Assembly: GCF_013365535.1 (NCBI RefSeq) | Contig: NZ_CP053590.1 | Location: 1,726,501 to 1,790,500 of the forward strand | DNA length: 64,000 bases | Direction of reading: 5' to 3' | DNA from: Aquimarina sp. TRL1 | Lineage (GTDB): Bacteria > Bacteroidota > Bacteroidia > Flavobacteriales > Flavobacteriaceae | Shown here: positions 47,618 through 57,365 of the stretch, piece by piece | How the letters are laid out: every line of letters begins with the position of its first letter | How positions within the stretch are numbered: the stretch's first letter is position 1 | Made by a program: the position numbers and the translations under genes | The notes under the pieces: generated by a model | Database searches by the model: none | What the model was told of the DNA's origin: nothing | Seen by the model: the letters and a program-made list of their open reading frames with translations, nothing else

Positions 47618-48772
47618 TTATGCAGATTTCTTATGTAAGAGTCTTGTCAGTTTGATAGATAAGTCAGTCAGAATGATTTTTGCATTTCCATTGCGCTCTA
47701 TATGATAGATAGCATCTTGTAGCTCTGTACTGATATCCATGATATTGCTTCCATGAATAAATGGTGCAAATTTTTCAATTTTAAACCCTGCGGTTTTTGG
47801 CTCTAAAAAGACTAAGTCTTTAGCCCCGTAATTATATAACATTGCCTGTCGGAAGAAGTCTAGACAATAAGATAGAAACCGTTTTTGAGTTTCCCTACCA
47901 GTTCCAGCAATGGTTTCACTCCATTTGATGAGTTCATTTACAGCACCCTTGTTTCCTTTAGCCCTAAAAGCTGTTCGTACCCACTGTATGAACCAATCTT
48001 CAAAGGTTTCATCACCTCCATCCTGATGATGAATATGCAGGGCTTTATTATAGTTCCCATTCGCCTGGTGAGCAATTTTTAAAGCTTCTTTTTCAGTGAT
48101 TCCTTCTTTACGAAGCAAAGCTTCCTGAATAACTTTTTCTCCTAATGGAGGAAAATGAAGCACCTGACATCGGGATCTAATGGTCTGAATTAATTGTTCT
48201 TCTTCTTCAGTGATAAGAAGAAATACTGTTTTTTCAGGAGGTTCTTCAATGAGTTTTAGCAATTTATTAGAAGCGGCAATATTCATTTTATCTGCCATCC
48301 AGATAAGCATAACTTTATAGCCACCCTCATAACTTTTTAAGGATAATTTTTTTACAATATCAAGAGCCTCGTCAACTCCGATTTGACCTTGTTTGTTTTC
48401 TATACCCAAAGACTGATACCAGTCAAAAATACTACCGTAGGATTGTTCTTTGATAAAAGCACGCCATTCTTCGGCAAAATGATCTGCTGTAGGGTGTTTT
48501 TTTACTTTGTCATTGGTAGCAACAGGATATGCAAAATGTAAATCAGGATGTGACAAATGATCAAATTTTATATTACAGGAAGCATTTCCTCCCGTATTTT
48601 CTCCTTCTTGATTCTGGCATAGAATATACTGTGCATAGGCAATTGCCATTGGTAAGGTCCCACTACCGTTGGAACCTACAAAAAGCTGTGCATGAGGAAT
48701 TCGCCCGCGATCTACACTGGTGGTCAGATAACTTTTGATATGATCCAGCCCTAATATTTCTGAAAAAAGCAT
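47618..48772 (-). CDS. holB: DNA polymerase III subunit delta prime
   Basis: Clamp-loader subunit of about 384 residues. The chosen start gives MLFSEILGLDHIKSYL, the usual family beginning; the frame is open about 20 codons further but that stretch is poor. The AAA+ region reads GRIPHAQLFVGSNGSGTLPMAIAYAQYILC, with a degenerate P-loop lacking the canonical GKS, as expected for delta prime, which does not hydrolyse ATP. KVMLIWMADKMNIAASNKLLKLIEEPP and RSRCQVLHFPPL are the conserved Walker B-like and sensor parts. A TAnnTTTG box ends only three bases before this ATG. Confidence 0.93.
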   Translation of the reverse strand: MLFSEILGLDHIKSYLTTSVDRGRIPHAQLFVGSNGSGTLPMAIAYAQYILCQNQEGENTGGNASCNIKFDHLSHPDLHFAYPVATNDKVKKHPTADHFAEEWRAFIKEQSYGSIFDWYQSLGIENKQGQIGVDEALDIVKKLSLKSYEGGYKVMLIWMADKMNIAASNKLLKLIEEPPEKTVFLLITEEEEQLIQTIRSRCQVLHFPPLGEKVIQEALLRKEGITEKEALKIAHQANGNYNKALHIHHQDGGDETFEDWFIQWVRTAFRAKGNKGAVNELIKWSETIAGTGRETQKRFLSYCLDFFRQAMLYNYGAKDLVFLEPKTAGFKIEKFAPFIHGSNIMDISTELQDAIYHIERNGNAKIILTDLSIKLTRLLHKKSA

Positions 48773-48775
48773 GAG

Positions 48776-48783
48776 CAAATATA
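48776..48783 (-). promoter_or_regulatory. Candidate -7 box for holB, near-leaderless
   Basis: The minus strand reads TATATTTG followed by CTC and the holB ATG. With the usual short distance from this box to the start site, transcription would begin at or next to the start codon. Confidence 0.4.
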
Positions 48784-48835
48784 CTTTATTCTCCCCGTAT
48801 TTATAAAGATCAATCTTCTTTTTGCTAATATGCAC

Positions 48836-49217
48836 AACCAGGTATTAATACTATTTTTAGTGAAACAAGGAAATGAAACTAACGCGATTAAAAAGTAGTA
48901 TTGGGGAAGAACGTTTTATGTGTCGGAAATATCTATAATTGTTAGTCTTTAGTCGATAATTAAGGCGTAAATGTTCCACAGCTTGTCGTCAAGTTAACAT
49001 TCATTTCTTTTTAAAGAAAGCCTTTTGTATCTCTTTAGAAGTTGTTCCTGCAATAAAAAGTAGAAAATCAACCATTTATTTAAAGGTTCTAAGAGATACC
49101 GGAGCTTATTTTATAAACCTGATAAAAATAAAGTTATTAAAGAAAAGGAAACTCATTAATGCATAGTTTTAGTTATTTTTGGGATCTAAATACAGATCAA
49201 AATAATATACTACTGTG
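48836..49217. other. Gene-free gap between holB and pgk
   Basis: About 380 bases between divergent genes, with no ORF, hairpin or clear TAnnTTTG box for pgk that I can support. It must contain the pgk promoter. Confidence 0.4.
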
Positions 49218-50405
49218 ATGAAAACCATTAATGACATAAATTTTGAAGATAAGAAAGCGTTAATTCGTGTAGATTTTAATGTACCGCTAAATGATCAGTT
49301 CGAAGTAACGGACGATACACGAATCCGTGCTGCTAAGCCGACAATCATTAAAGTTTTGGAAGATGGTGGAAGCGCAGTATTAATGTCTCATCTGGGAAGA
49401 CCAAAAGGAATACAGGAAGAATTTTCTCTTAAGCATATTGTAGCAGCTGTTTCTGAAGTGATTGGAGTACAGGTTAAATTTGTTCCTGCATGTATTGGAG
49501 CAGAGGCAGAGGAAGTTGTTGCCGGGTTAAATCCAGGAGAGGTTGTCTTATTAGAAAACCTGAGATTTCATGGAGAAGAGACCAAAGGAGATACTGCTTT
49601 TGCAGAGGCATTGTCTAAAATGGGAGATGTATATGTTAATGATGCTTTTGGAACAGCACACAGAGCACATGCTTCTACCGCAATTATCGCTCAGTTTTTT
49701 GAAGAGAATAAATGTTTTGGAAGTCTCTTGGCCAAAGAAATTGAAAATATTGACAAGGTGCTGAAAACAGGAGAGAAACCTATTACAGCTGTTTTAGGAG
49801 GAGCAAAAGTATCTTCAAAAATTACAATCATAGAAAACATTCTGGATAAGGTAGACCATTTGATTATTGGTGGAGGAATGACCTACACATTTATCAAAGC
49901 TAAAGGAGGAGAGATAGGAAATTCAATCTGTGAGGATGATAAGCAGGAAATGGCATTAGATATCTTAAAAAAAGCAGCGGAAAAAGGGGTTCAGATTCAT
50001 TTACCAGTAGACGTAATTGGAGCTGATGCTTTTGATAATGGGGCAAACACTAAAGCCATGGAAGTAAATGCAATACCATCAGGATGGCAGGGACTGGATG
50101 TAGGACCGGAAACATTAAAAGGGTTTCATCAGGTAATTATGGATTCTAAAACTATTTTGTGGAATGGTCCTTTAGGAGTTTTTGAAATGGAAAACTTTGC
50201 AAATGGAACGATATCCCTGGGTAATTCTATTGCCGAAGCTACTAAAAATGGAGCTTTTTCACTCGTAGGAGGAGGAGATTCAGTAGCTGCAGTAAAACAG
50301 TTCGGATTTGGAGATAAAGTGAGCTATGTGTCTACAGGAGGAGGAGCAATGTTAGAAAGCCTGGAAGGGAAGAAACTACCAGGGATTCTGGCTATGGAAA
50401 ATTAG
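49218..50405 (+). CDS. pgk: Phosphoglycerate kinase
   Basis: Glycolytic enzyme of 395 residues transferring phosphate from 1,3-bisphosphoglycerate to ADP. Family blocks are all present: [10 protein letters not shown] near the N-terminus, [44 protein letters not shown] [20 protein letters not shown], and the nucleotide loop [11 protein letters not shown]. The start is taken at the ATG at 49218; a GTG immediately before it is in frame. A complex set of hairpins follows the stop codon. Confidence 0.97.
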   Translation: MKTINDINFEDKKALIRVDFNVPLNDQFEVTDDTRIRAAKPTIIKVLEDGGSAVLMSHLGRPKGIQEEFSLKHIVAAVSEVIGVQVKFVPACIGAEAEEVVAGLNPGEVVLLENLRFHGEETKGDTAFAEALSKMGDVYVNDAFGTAHRAHASTAIIAQFFEENKCFGSLLAKEIENIDKVLKTGEKPITAVLGGAKVSSKITIIENILDKVDHLIIGGGMTYTFIKAKGGEIGNSICEDDKQEMALDILKKAAEKGVQIHLPVDVIGADAFDNGANTKAMEVNAIPSGWQGLDVGPETLKGFHQVIMDSKTILWNGPLGVFEMENFANGTISLGNSIAEATKNGAFSLVGGGDSVAAVKQFGFGDKVSYVSTGGGAMLESLEGKKLPGILAMEN

Positions 50406-50479
50406 GAATAGTAAATTACCTTATCAAAACAGACGAAACAGGTACAATCTCGACACCCGAGTAAAATATAGTTTAAAAA

Positions 50480-50557
50480 AATCATACGACCTTATGATTA
50501 GATACCTCCTAAAAAAACAGGTATATGTAGTCATAAGGTCGTGTGATTTCCTTTTTT
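50480..50557 (+). terminator. Long hairpin and T-run after pgk
   Basis: An 18-bp arm (core ACGACCTTATGA) pairs with its near-perfect complement 34 bases later (one G-T type mismatch), with an additional ATACCT/AGGTAT inner stem, then seven T. The size is unusual for a plain terminator. Confidence 0.65.
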
Positions 50558-50580
50558 TAAGCCTTAAAGGCTTTTTTTAA
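50557..50580 (+). terminator. Second terminator-like hairpin after pgk
   Basis: AAGCC/GGCTT stem with a 5-base loop and seven T, directly after the longer hairpin. Confidence 0.6.
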
Positions 50581-50769
50581 AGCTTTTGAAGGCTTGTTTT
50601 TTGCTTTTTAGAAAAAATATGCGATTTTCGCAAGAACCATCATGTTTTTATAGTAGAAATATTTCCTAAATGAATAAAATCAAATAGGAAAAACAGCCAT
50701 TTCCATACATAAGAACAACAACATTGTATTGATAATGTTATAAATTGGTATAAACTTAAACTTTGTCGT

Positions 50770-52383
50770 GTGAAAAACTGCCGCTTGCTATTATTTCTTT
50801 TTCTTACTGGGAACGCGTTTATGTCTGGACAAGACACTACCAAAACTAAAATAGGCGTATTAAAAGAAAAAGACCCCATACAAAAGGAGAAAATTAAAAT
50901 TGTCGATACTACTGAAGTTACCTATTCAATAGGAGAGCTAAAAACAGCATCTTTAACTTCCGTAAAAGAAAAAGATACGATTATTTATCATGCCACGGAT
51001 CATCCAGAAATTGCTAAGTTAGATGCAATGTGGAGAGAAGAATTATACAATTCTCATTTGTTCGATACTATTTATAAATCCGTTAGAGAATTAGAATACG
51101 ATCCGGTAGAATATGCGGCATTACCTACAGATACATTAAAAGCGAGGTTGGAACGATTAAATGCACGAACTCCTTTTAATGTAGAGTATAACCCTTCCTT
51201 GGAAAGTGTAATAAAAAGCTACCTGAAACACAGAAGAAAACACCTGGAGCGGCTTATGTCATTAAGCCACTTTTATTTTCCTCTTTTCGAAAAAGAATTA
51301 GATAACCAAAACATCCCTTTAGAGATAAAGTACTTAGCCATTGTAGAGTCTGCATTAAAACCAAGGGCAAAATCCAGAGTTGGTGCTACTGGTTTATGGC
51401 AATTTATGTTTGGAACAGGAAAAATGTTTGGATTAGAAGTTAGTTCTTATGTAGATGAACGAATGGATCCTATTATGGCGACAAAGGCAGCATGTAAGTA
51501 TTTAGCGAGTCTGTATAGAATTTTTGGCGATTGGGATTTGGCGCTGGCATCTTATAATTCGGGACCAGGGAATGTAAATAAAGCGATCAGAAGAAGCGGT
51601 GGCTATACCAATTATTGGAATATCAGAAATAACCTGCCGAGAGAAACTGCAGGTTATCTGCCAGCTTTTTTGGCTACTATGTATATTTTTGAGTATGCAG
51701 AAGAACATGGATTTCGACCTAAAAAACCAAACTTGGCATACTTTGAAACAGATACAGTAAAAGTAAAACAAATGATCACTTTAGATCAGGTGTCAGAGTA
51801 TATCGATGTGAAAATGGAAGAATTACAGTTTTTGAATCCTTCATATAAACTAGATATAATACCACATATTAAAGATGAGGATTATGTTTTGCGATTGCCT
51901 TTAGATAAAGTAGGCACTTTTGTAGCAAATGAAAAAGAAATATATACATTGGCAAAAGCGGAGCTCGATAAAAGAGAGAAACCGTTGCCGAAGTTCTTTG
52001 AAGCTAATGATAAGATACGCTATAGAGTACGTAGTGGAGATTATTTAGGAAAGATAGCCAGAAGGTATGGAGTGAGAGTAAGTCAAATTAAACGATGGAA
52101 TGGGTTGAGGAGTAATAACCTTAGAGTAGGGCAGCGATTGACTATTTATCCCAGAAAACCAGTGACAAATGTTGCCACTAAGAAAAAAACAACTACTAAA
52201 ACGACTCCTAAAAAAGCAGTAGCATTAAAAAATTATTCAGTGTATGAAGTAAAATCTGGAGATACTTTATGGAGCATTTCTAAAAAATTTAACGGAGTTT
52301 CTATTGACGATATCAAAAAATGGAATGGTATTAGTGGGAATGCTATTAAACCAGGTATGAAACTTAAAATTTCTAAATCATGA
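50770..52383 (+). CDS. LysM-containing lytic transglycosylase (MltD-like)
   Basis: A peptidoglycan-cleaving enzyme of 537 residues using a GTG start that gives a good signal peptide (CRLLLFLFLTGNAFMSGQ). A GH23 transglycosylase domain lies at about residues 165-330: catalytic Glu in YLAIVESALKP, then SRVGATGLWQFM and ALASYNSGPGNVNKAI. Two LysM domains follow (RVRSGDYLGKIARRYGV near 420 and EVKSGDTLWSISKKFNG near 490), separated by a Lys/Thr-rich linker. It overlaps the next gene by an ATGA junction. CTTTG lies only 5 bases before the GTG, so the transcript may have almost no leader. Confidence 0.92.
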   Translation: MKNCRLLLFLFLTGNAFMSGQDTTKTKIGVLKEKDPIQKEKIKIVDTTEVTYSIGELKTASLTSVKEKDTIIYHATDHPEIAKLDAMWREELYNSHLFDTIYKSVRELEYDPVEYAALPTDTLKARLERLNARTPFNVEYNPSLESVIKSYLKHRRKHLERLMSLSHFYFPLFEKELDNQNIPLEIKYLAIVESALKPRAKSRVGATGLWQFMFGTGKMFGLEVSSYVDERMDPIMATKAACKYLASLYRIFGDWDLALASYNSGPGNVNKAIRRSGGYTNYWNIRNNLPRETAGYLPAFLATMYIFEYAEEHGFRPKKPNLAYFETDTVKVKQMITLDQVSEYIDVKMEELQFLNPSYKLDIIPHIKDEDYVLRLPLDKVGTFVANEKEIYTLAKAELDKREKPLPKFFEANDKIRYRVRSGDYLGKIARRYGVRVSQIKRWNGLRSNNLRVGQRLTIYPRKPVTNVATKKKTTTKTTPKKAVALKNYSVYEVKSGDTLWSISKKFNGVSIDDIKKWNGISGNAIKPGMKLKISKS

Positions 52384-53387
52384 TCTCATCGTTATCAATA
52401 AGAAACATTGTCGTAGCAATTATTTGCTCTTTTTGCGTTTTTAGCTGTTCAGAAGAACCAAAAAAGAAGAAAAATAAAGAAACTCAGGGAGCTATGGCAA
52501 GTTCTGTAGGAAATATCAATAACCTGTCAGTAGTTATAGATAATGAACTTTGGAAAGGGAATTTAGGAGATACTATCAGAAAATATTTTGGAGCAGAAGT
52601 TCCTGGTCTTCCTCAAGAAGAACCTCTATTCTCAATGCGACAAATGCCACCACAGGCATTTTCAGGCTTTGCTACTAAAAACAGAACATTCCTGAAGATC
52701 GAAAAAGGAGGAAAAGCAAATTTTGTTTTGTTTAAAAATAAGTTTGCTACTCCACAACGAGGAGCTGTTTTTGTTGGTAAAACAGATGATGAGATTGCCG
52801 AGCAAATACGCATACATGCAGAAGAGGTGATTAAAATATTCAAAAAAACTGAGACGTTAGAAAAACAAAAAAGAATCCGAAAGTCGCTCGAAAAAATACC
52901 AAGTTTAAAAGAAAAATTCGGAATTACATTAGACATACCTACTGCTTATAGAATCGCAAAAGAAGAAGATAAATTTTTCTGGATTCGAAAGGATATCCAA
53001 AACGGAAGTGCGAATATCATGATTTACGAAATGCCGTTAAGCACAGTCAAAAAAGATTCGAATACAATCTCTCATATCATAAAGATGAGAGACTCTATAG
53101 GTGCCAGTAAAATCCCAACAGATGAAGGAGGGAAATTTATTACAGAAATGGCATATGCTCCTTACTTGTTTGAAACAGAATTGGATAAAAGATTTGCTTT
53201 CGAAACAAAAGGAATCTGGGAAATTAAGAATAAATACATGTCAGGTCCTTTTGTGAATTATAGTATTAAGGACGAGAAAAACAATCGTTTATTAGTAATA
53301 GAAGGGTTTATCTTTGCTCCTTCTATCTATAAGAGAAATAATATGTTTGAACTAGAAGCGATCATAAAATCGATTAAGTTTCGATAA
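52380..53387 (+). CDS. DUF4837 family lipoprotein
   Basis: A 335-residue predicted lipoprotein: signal peptide ending CSFCVFSC with Cys23 as the lipid-modified residue, then a Lys-rich linker. The body fits DUF4837 (VIDNELWKGNLGDTIRKYF, PLFSMRQMPP, TDEGGKFITEMAYAPYLFETEL), a Bacteroidota family without known function. The start overlaps the transglycosylase stop by four bases, so the two are translationally coupled; a role in cell-wall or envelope upkeep is an inference from this coupling. Confidence 0.85.
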   Translation: MISSLSIRNIVVAIICSFCVFSCSEEPKKKKNKETQGAMASSVGNINNLSVVIDNELWKGNLGDTIRKYFGAEVPGLPQEEPLFSMRQMPPQAFSGFATKNRTFLKIEKGGKANFVLFKNKFATPQRGAVFVGKTDDEIAEQIRIHAEEVIKIFKKTETLEKQKRIRKSLEKIPSLKEKFGITLDIPTAYRIAKEEDKFFWIRKDIQNGSANIMIYEMPLSTVKKDSNTISHIIKMRDSIGASKIPTDEGGKFITEMAYAPYLFETELDKRFAFETKGIWEIKNKYMSGPFVNYSIKDEKNNRLLVIEGFIFAPSIYKRNNMFELEAIIKSIKFR

Positions 53388-53477
53388 GACATAAGAATAT
53401 TATTCCTCCAATTTATAAAAGGGGATGAATAGCATGTAGAAAAACCTTTTTATCTTTATCGATTAAAAGTAATATAC

Positions 53478-55604
53478 ATGCATATAGTTTCTTTTATCGC
53501 TAAACAGCTACCAATAGCTGAAAAACAAATTGCTAATACCATAAAATTATTAGAAGAAGGGGCTACGATTCCCTTTATCTCCAGATACCGAAAAGAAATG
53601 ACAGGTGATTTGGATGAGGTAGCAATTGGTGAAATTGTAAAGCGAAAAGAGTCCTTTGAAACCATTGAAAAAAGGAAAGAGAGTATTATTGGAGCTATCG
53701 GCGAACAAGGAGCCTTAACTCCTGATTTAGAGACCAGAATTCGTGCTTCTTTTTCTCTGACAGAGATAGAAGATATATATCTTCCTTATAAAAAGAAAAG
53801 AAAAACAAAAGCAACTGTTGCAAAAGAAAATGGGTTAGAACCATTGGCAAAAATACTAATGGAGCAACGAGAAGAAGAAATAGTATTTGTGGCTTCCAAG
53901 TATATAAATGAGCAAGTTGCTACAGAAGAAGAAGCACTACAGGGAGCAAGAGATATTATTGCAGAATGGGTGAATGAAAATGAAGTAGTCAGAAATAAGC
54001 TTAGAAAGATTTATAAGCGAAAAGCAGCCATTACAGCCAAGGTGATTAAAACCAAAAAAGAGGAAGAAGACGCTCAGAAATACAAACAATATTTTGATTG
54101 GGAAGAACCATTGCACAAATGCCCTTCTCATCGCCTTTTAGCAATTTTGAGAGCAGAAAAAGAAAAAGTAGTACGAGTAAAAATTGGAATTCCCGAAGAA
54201 GAGGCTTTAGATTGTATTGATGATGTCGTTATAAAAACAAATGTAGAAGCCTGTACAGATCAAATATTTTTAGCTACAGAAGATGCCTACAAGAGATTAT
54301 TAGCTCCTGCATTAGCTACAGAAGCTTTAAATGAAGCAAAGACAAGAGCAGATGATGCTGCGATTAGTGTATTTGCTGAAAATTTAAAACAGCTTTTATT
54401 AGCATCTCCATTGGGCCAAAAAAGAATTTTAGCAATTGACCCAGGATTTAAATCGGGATGCAAAGTCGTTTGCCTGGATAAGCATGGAGATTTATTACAC
54501 AATGAGAATATCTACCCACATCCTCCCCAGAGAGAGACTACGAATGCTATCAAAAAAATAAAATCCTTAGTAAATGCTTATAAAACAGAAGCAATTGCTA
54601 TAGGTAATGGTACCGCTGCCAGAGAAACGGAGTTTTTTATCAAAAAAATTCCTTTTGATAAGTCGATCCAAGTCTTTATGGTTAATGAAAGTGGAGCTTC
54701 TGTATATTCAGCTTCTAAAATAGCCAGAGCAGAATTTCCTGATTATGATGTTACAGTACGAGGTTCTGTATCTATAGGTAGACGATTGGCAGATCCGCTG
54801 GCAGAATTAGTAAAGATTGACCCAAAATCAATTGGTGTAGGGCAATATCAACACGATGTGGATCAGACAAAGCTCAAGAATGAGTTGGATAGTGTTGTCA
54901 TGAGTTGCGTGAATAAAGTAGGAATTAATGTGAATACAGCAAGTGCTCCTTTACTTAGTTATGTCTCTGGTATTGGAGAGAAATTAGCAGAAAACATTGT
55001 TGCTTTCAGGTCAGAACATGGAGCGCTGACTTCCAGAAATGATTTAAAAAAGGTTCCCCGATTAGGGGGAAAAGCTTTTGAGCAGGCAGCAGCTTTTCTT
55101 AGAATAACAAATCCGGAGCATCCATTAGATAACTCTGCAGTCCATCCAGAGCGCTATGCTTTGGTCTCTAAAATGGCAAAAGATGTAGGAACACCGCTAA
55201 AGGACTTGATAGGAAATAAACAGGCAATAGCTGACATAAAACTAAAAAACTATATGTCAGATGATGTAGGTTTGCCCACATTGACAGATATTATAAAAGA
55301 ACTTGAAAAACCAGGAGTAGATCCTCGTAAGACTGCTTCTGTCTTTGAGTTTGATCCTAATGTCAAGGAAATATCCGATATAAGCATTGGAATGAAACTC
55401 CCAGGGATCGTTAATAATATTACCAATTTTGGATGTTTCGTAGATATAGGAATTAAAGAAAGCGGATTGATTCATATTTCTAAACTGGCTAATGAATATA
55501 TCAGTGATGTAAATAGTATTGTGAAACTAAATCAACAATTAATAGTAACAGTAATCGATATTGATATGGAAAGAAAAAGAATACAATTGTCATTGATTGA
55601 TTAA
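53478..55604 (+). CDS. tex: Tex family RNA-binding transcription accessory protein
   Basis: A 708-residue protein of the Tex/Spt6-like family. An N-terminal helical domain (IPFISRYRKEMTGDLDEV) leads to a YqgF/RuvC-like nuclease-fold domain (LAIDPGFKSGCKVVCLDKHG, AIGNGTAARETE). Helix-hairpin-helix motifs follow (NTASAPLLSYVSGIGEKLAENIV and LKKVPRLGGKAFEQAA), and a C-terminal S1 domain (MKLPGIVNNITNFGCFVDIG). It binds nucleic acid and affects transcription; the precise role varies among bacteria. It appears to be a single-gene unit closed by a terminator. Confidence 0.95.
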   Translation: MHIVSFIAKQLPIAEKQIANTIKLLEEGATIPFISRYRKEMTGDLDEVAIGEIVKRKESFETIEKRKESIIGAIGEQGALTPDLETRIRASFSLTEIEDIYLPYKKKRKTKATVAKENGLEPLAKILMEQREEEIVFVASKYINEQVATEEEALQGARDIIAEWVNENEVVRNKLRKIYKRKAAITAKVIKTKKEEEDAQKYKQYFDWEEPLHKCPSHRLLAILRAEKEKVVRVKIGIPEEEALDCIDDVVIKTNVEACTDQIFLATEDAYKRLLAPALATEALNEAKTRADDAAISVFAENLKQLLLASPLGQKRILAIDPGFKSGCKVVCLDKHGDLLHNENIYPHPPQRETTNAIKKIKSLVNAYKTEAIAIGNGTAARETEFFIKKIPFDKSIQVFMVNESGASVYSASKIARAEFPDYDVTVRGSVSIGRRLADPLAELVKIDPKSIGVGQYQHDVDQTKLKNELDSVVMSCVNKVGINVNTASAPLLSYVSGIGEKLAENIVAFRSEHGALTSRNDLKKVPRLGGKAFEQAAAFLRITNPEHPLDNSAVHPERYALVSKMAKDVGTPLKDLIGNKQAIADIKLKNYMSDDVGLPTLTDIIKELEKPGVDPRKTASVFEFDPNVKEISDISIGMKLPGIVNNITNFGCFVDIGIKESGLIHISKLANEYISDVNSIVKLNQQLIVTVIDIDMERKRIQLSLID

Positions 55605-55642
55605 GCGGAGATTGAATAGAAACGCATACAGTTATAAATAAT

Positions 55643-55677
55643 AAATCCCTTGTAAAATATTGTTTTACAAGGGATTT
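55643..55677. terminator. Terminator after tex
   Basis: A perfect 15-bp stem (core ATCCCTTGTAAAA) with a 5-base loop, 39 bases past the tex stop. Confidence 0.78.
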
Positions 55678-55912
55678 CTGTGTTTTATCTATACTCTTTA
55701 AACCAACTAACATGGTTAGGTAGTATTTATTTTATATGTTTTGTATATATAAAACATATTAAAACTCGTTACTTTTAGAAAAACAAATAACTTATGTTTT
55801 TAAAAATAGTAAGAATTGAATTTTGATTTAGGCTTATTTAAAACCTGATTATTGAGTAAAAAGAGGAGGGTAAGAATTGGTTTATTTTTCTGAGAAAGGA
55901 AGAATAAATAAT

Positions 55913-55940
55913 AAAGCCTGACAAAAAACTGTCAGGCTTT
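55913..55940 (-). terminator. Hairpin downstream of tatA
   Basis: An 11-bp stem (AAAGCCTGACA with its complement) and a 6-base loop. On the minus strand an A/T-rich tract follows, so it may end the tatA transcript. The remaining 55.68-56.04 kb holds no gene. Confidence 0.6.
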
Positions 55941-56050
55941 GTAAGTTTATAATAAACTGCCCTGAGCAAAAAGAACAAGGTAGTTATTTGTACCATTTTT
56001 TTGATTTCGAGACTTACCTTAAAATCACACTCCTTAGTATTGAGGTAGCA

Positions 56051-56242
56051 CTATTTCTTATCGTCTATTTTAGAAGCTTCTTCATCTTCTTTAGAAGCTT
56101 CTTTAAATTCTTTTATCCCACTTCCCAATCCTTTCATTAATTCAGGGATTTTCTTACCACCAAACAAAAGAAGAACAATAATAACGATAAGGGCAATTTG
56201 CCATGGCCCAATCATTCCAAGAAACATATTTAATGACATCAT
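56051..56242 (-). CDS. tatA: Twin-arginine translocase subunit TatA/E
   Basis: A 63-residue component of the Tat pathway, which exports folded proteins across the inner membrane. One N-terminal membrane helix ([22 protein letters not shown]) with the conserved FGxxxxPEL hinge is followed by an amphipathic helix ([17 protein letters not shown]) and an acidic-basic tail. No tatC is nearby. A second in-frame ATG one codon later is an alternative start. A TAnnTTTG promoter box lies 20 bases upstream. Confidence 0.94.
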   Translation of the reverse strand: MMSLNMFLGMIGPWQIALIVIIVLLLFGGKKIPELMKGLGSGIKEFKEASKEDEEASKIDDKK

Positions 56243-56261
56243 GATCTATTCAATTAAAAAG

Positions 56262-56269
56262 CAAAGTTA
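56262..56269 (-). promoter_or_regulatory. Candidate -7 promoter box for tatA
   Basis: The minus strand reads TAACTTTG followed by C, a match to TAnnTTTG at a suitable distance from the ATG. Confidence 0.45.
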
Positions 56270-56473
56270 CTAAGAAAAGAACACAATAAAAATTTAATGT
56301 GATAGATAGATGTTAAATACAATTGATTTATATCCAAAAGAGGGTTGACAGTAAGAGAAGAAGGTGGTTTTTGTAATTTTAAGGATAAAAAAGAGTTATT
56401 TAGTTGTATAACTAACACAAAATATCCCTTTTTTACGAGGAAGATAACAAAGAATATTTATACATAGAATATG

Positions 56474-56481
56474 TATATTTG
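56474..56481 (+). promoter_or_regulatory. Candidate -7 promoter box for the M23 gene
   Basis: TATATTTG followed by C, ending 12 bases before the ATG at 56494. It overlaps a TTG that could otherwise be mistaken for the start codon. Confidence 0.45.
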
Positions 56482-56493
56482 CGATTAGTATTT

Positions 56494-57363
56494 ATGGCAA
56501 CAAACACTAAAGAAAAAAAGAAATTTACCAAAAAGCTTTTAAATAAGTATCGATTGGTAATTCTCAATGAAGATACATTCGAAGAGCGAATTTCATTTAA
56601 GTTAAATCGACTGAATGTTTTTGTAATGGTTACACTAACTGGGATTCTGTTGATTTTTGGAACTACTTTTTTAATAGCATTCACTCCATTGAGAGAATAT
56701 ATTCCTGGATATTCTTCAACTTCTTTGGACTTGAAAGCGACTAGGCTTATTGCCAAGGTAGACTCATTAGAATCTGAAATCCATGTAAATCAGCAATACT
56801 TTAATTCCATAAAGAAAGTGCTTATGGGAGATGTTAAAACGGTGGATTTTGATAAAGACTCAGTACGGTTAACTCAGAAATTGGATCCTGAAAAGGTAGA
56901 TTTAAGCCCTTCAGAAGCAGATATGCAATTGAGAGAAGAAGTTTCCAGGGAGGATAAATACAATGTTTTTGACACGGATAAAAATACTGTAGATTTTTCA
57001 TTATTTCCTCCGGTAAAAGGAGCAATTACAGCTGCCTATGATGTAAATGAAAAACATTATGCAGTGGATATTGCCGTTACCAAAGACACTCCGGTAAAAG
57101 CAGCAGCTTCTGGAACAGTTATTTTTTCCGAATGGACTGCTGAAACAGGTCATGTTTTAATTTTAGATCACGGAAATGGTTTATTGACTGTTTATAAGCA
57201 TAATGCATCTTTAATAAAGGAGCAGGGAGAAAAAGTAAAGGAAGGAGAAGTTATTGCAATAGCGGGTTCTACCGGAGAATTGAGTACAGGACCTCACTTA
57301 CATTTTGAATTATGGAAGGATGGTTTCCCAACAGATCCATCCAATTTTATTGACTTTGAATAA
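56494..57363 (+). CDS. M23 family metallopeptidase, membrane anchored
   Basis: A 289-residue LytM/M23 peptidoglycan endopeptidase-like protein. A membrane segment lies at about residues 44-65 (VFVMVTLTGILLIFGTTFLIAF), then a coiled-coil linker (KVDSLESEIHVNQQYFNSI), then the LytM domain. Zinc-ligand positions are HYAVDIAV (Ala where most have Gly) and HLHFELW. The start at 56494 is preferred because an upstream TTG lies in the promoter box. The next gene begins 2 bases after the stop, so it shares a transcript with the GH3-like gene. It probably cuts, or activates cutting of, the cell wall. Confidence 0.93.
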   Translation: MATNTKEKKKFTKKLLNKYRLVILNEDTFEERISFKLNRLNVFVMVTLTGILLIFGTTFLIAFTPLREYIPGYSSTSLDLKATRLIAKVDSLESEIHVNQQYFNSIKKVLMGDVKTVDFDKDSVRLTQKLDPEKVDLSPSEADMQLREEVSREDKYNVFDTDKNTVDFSLFPPVKGAITAAYDVNEKHYAVDIAVTKDTPVKAAASGTVIFSEWTAETGHVLILDHGNGLLTVYKHNASLIKEQGEKVKEGEVIAIAGSTGELSTGPHLHFELWKDGFPTDPSNFIDFE

Positions 57364-57365
57364 AT

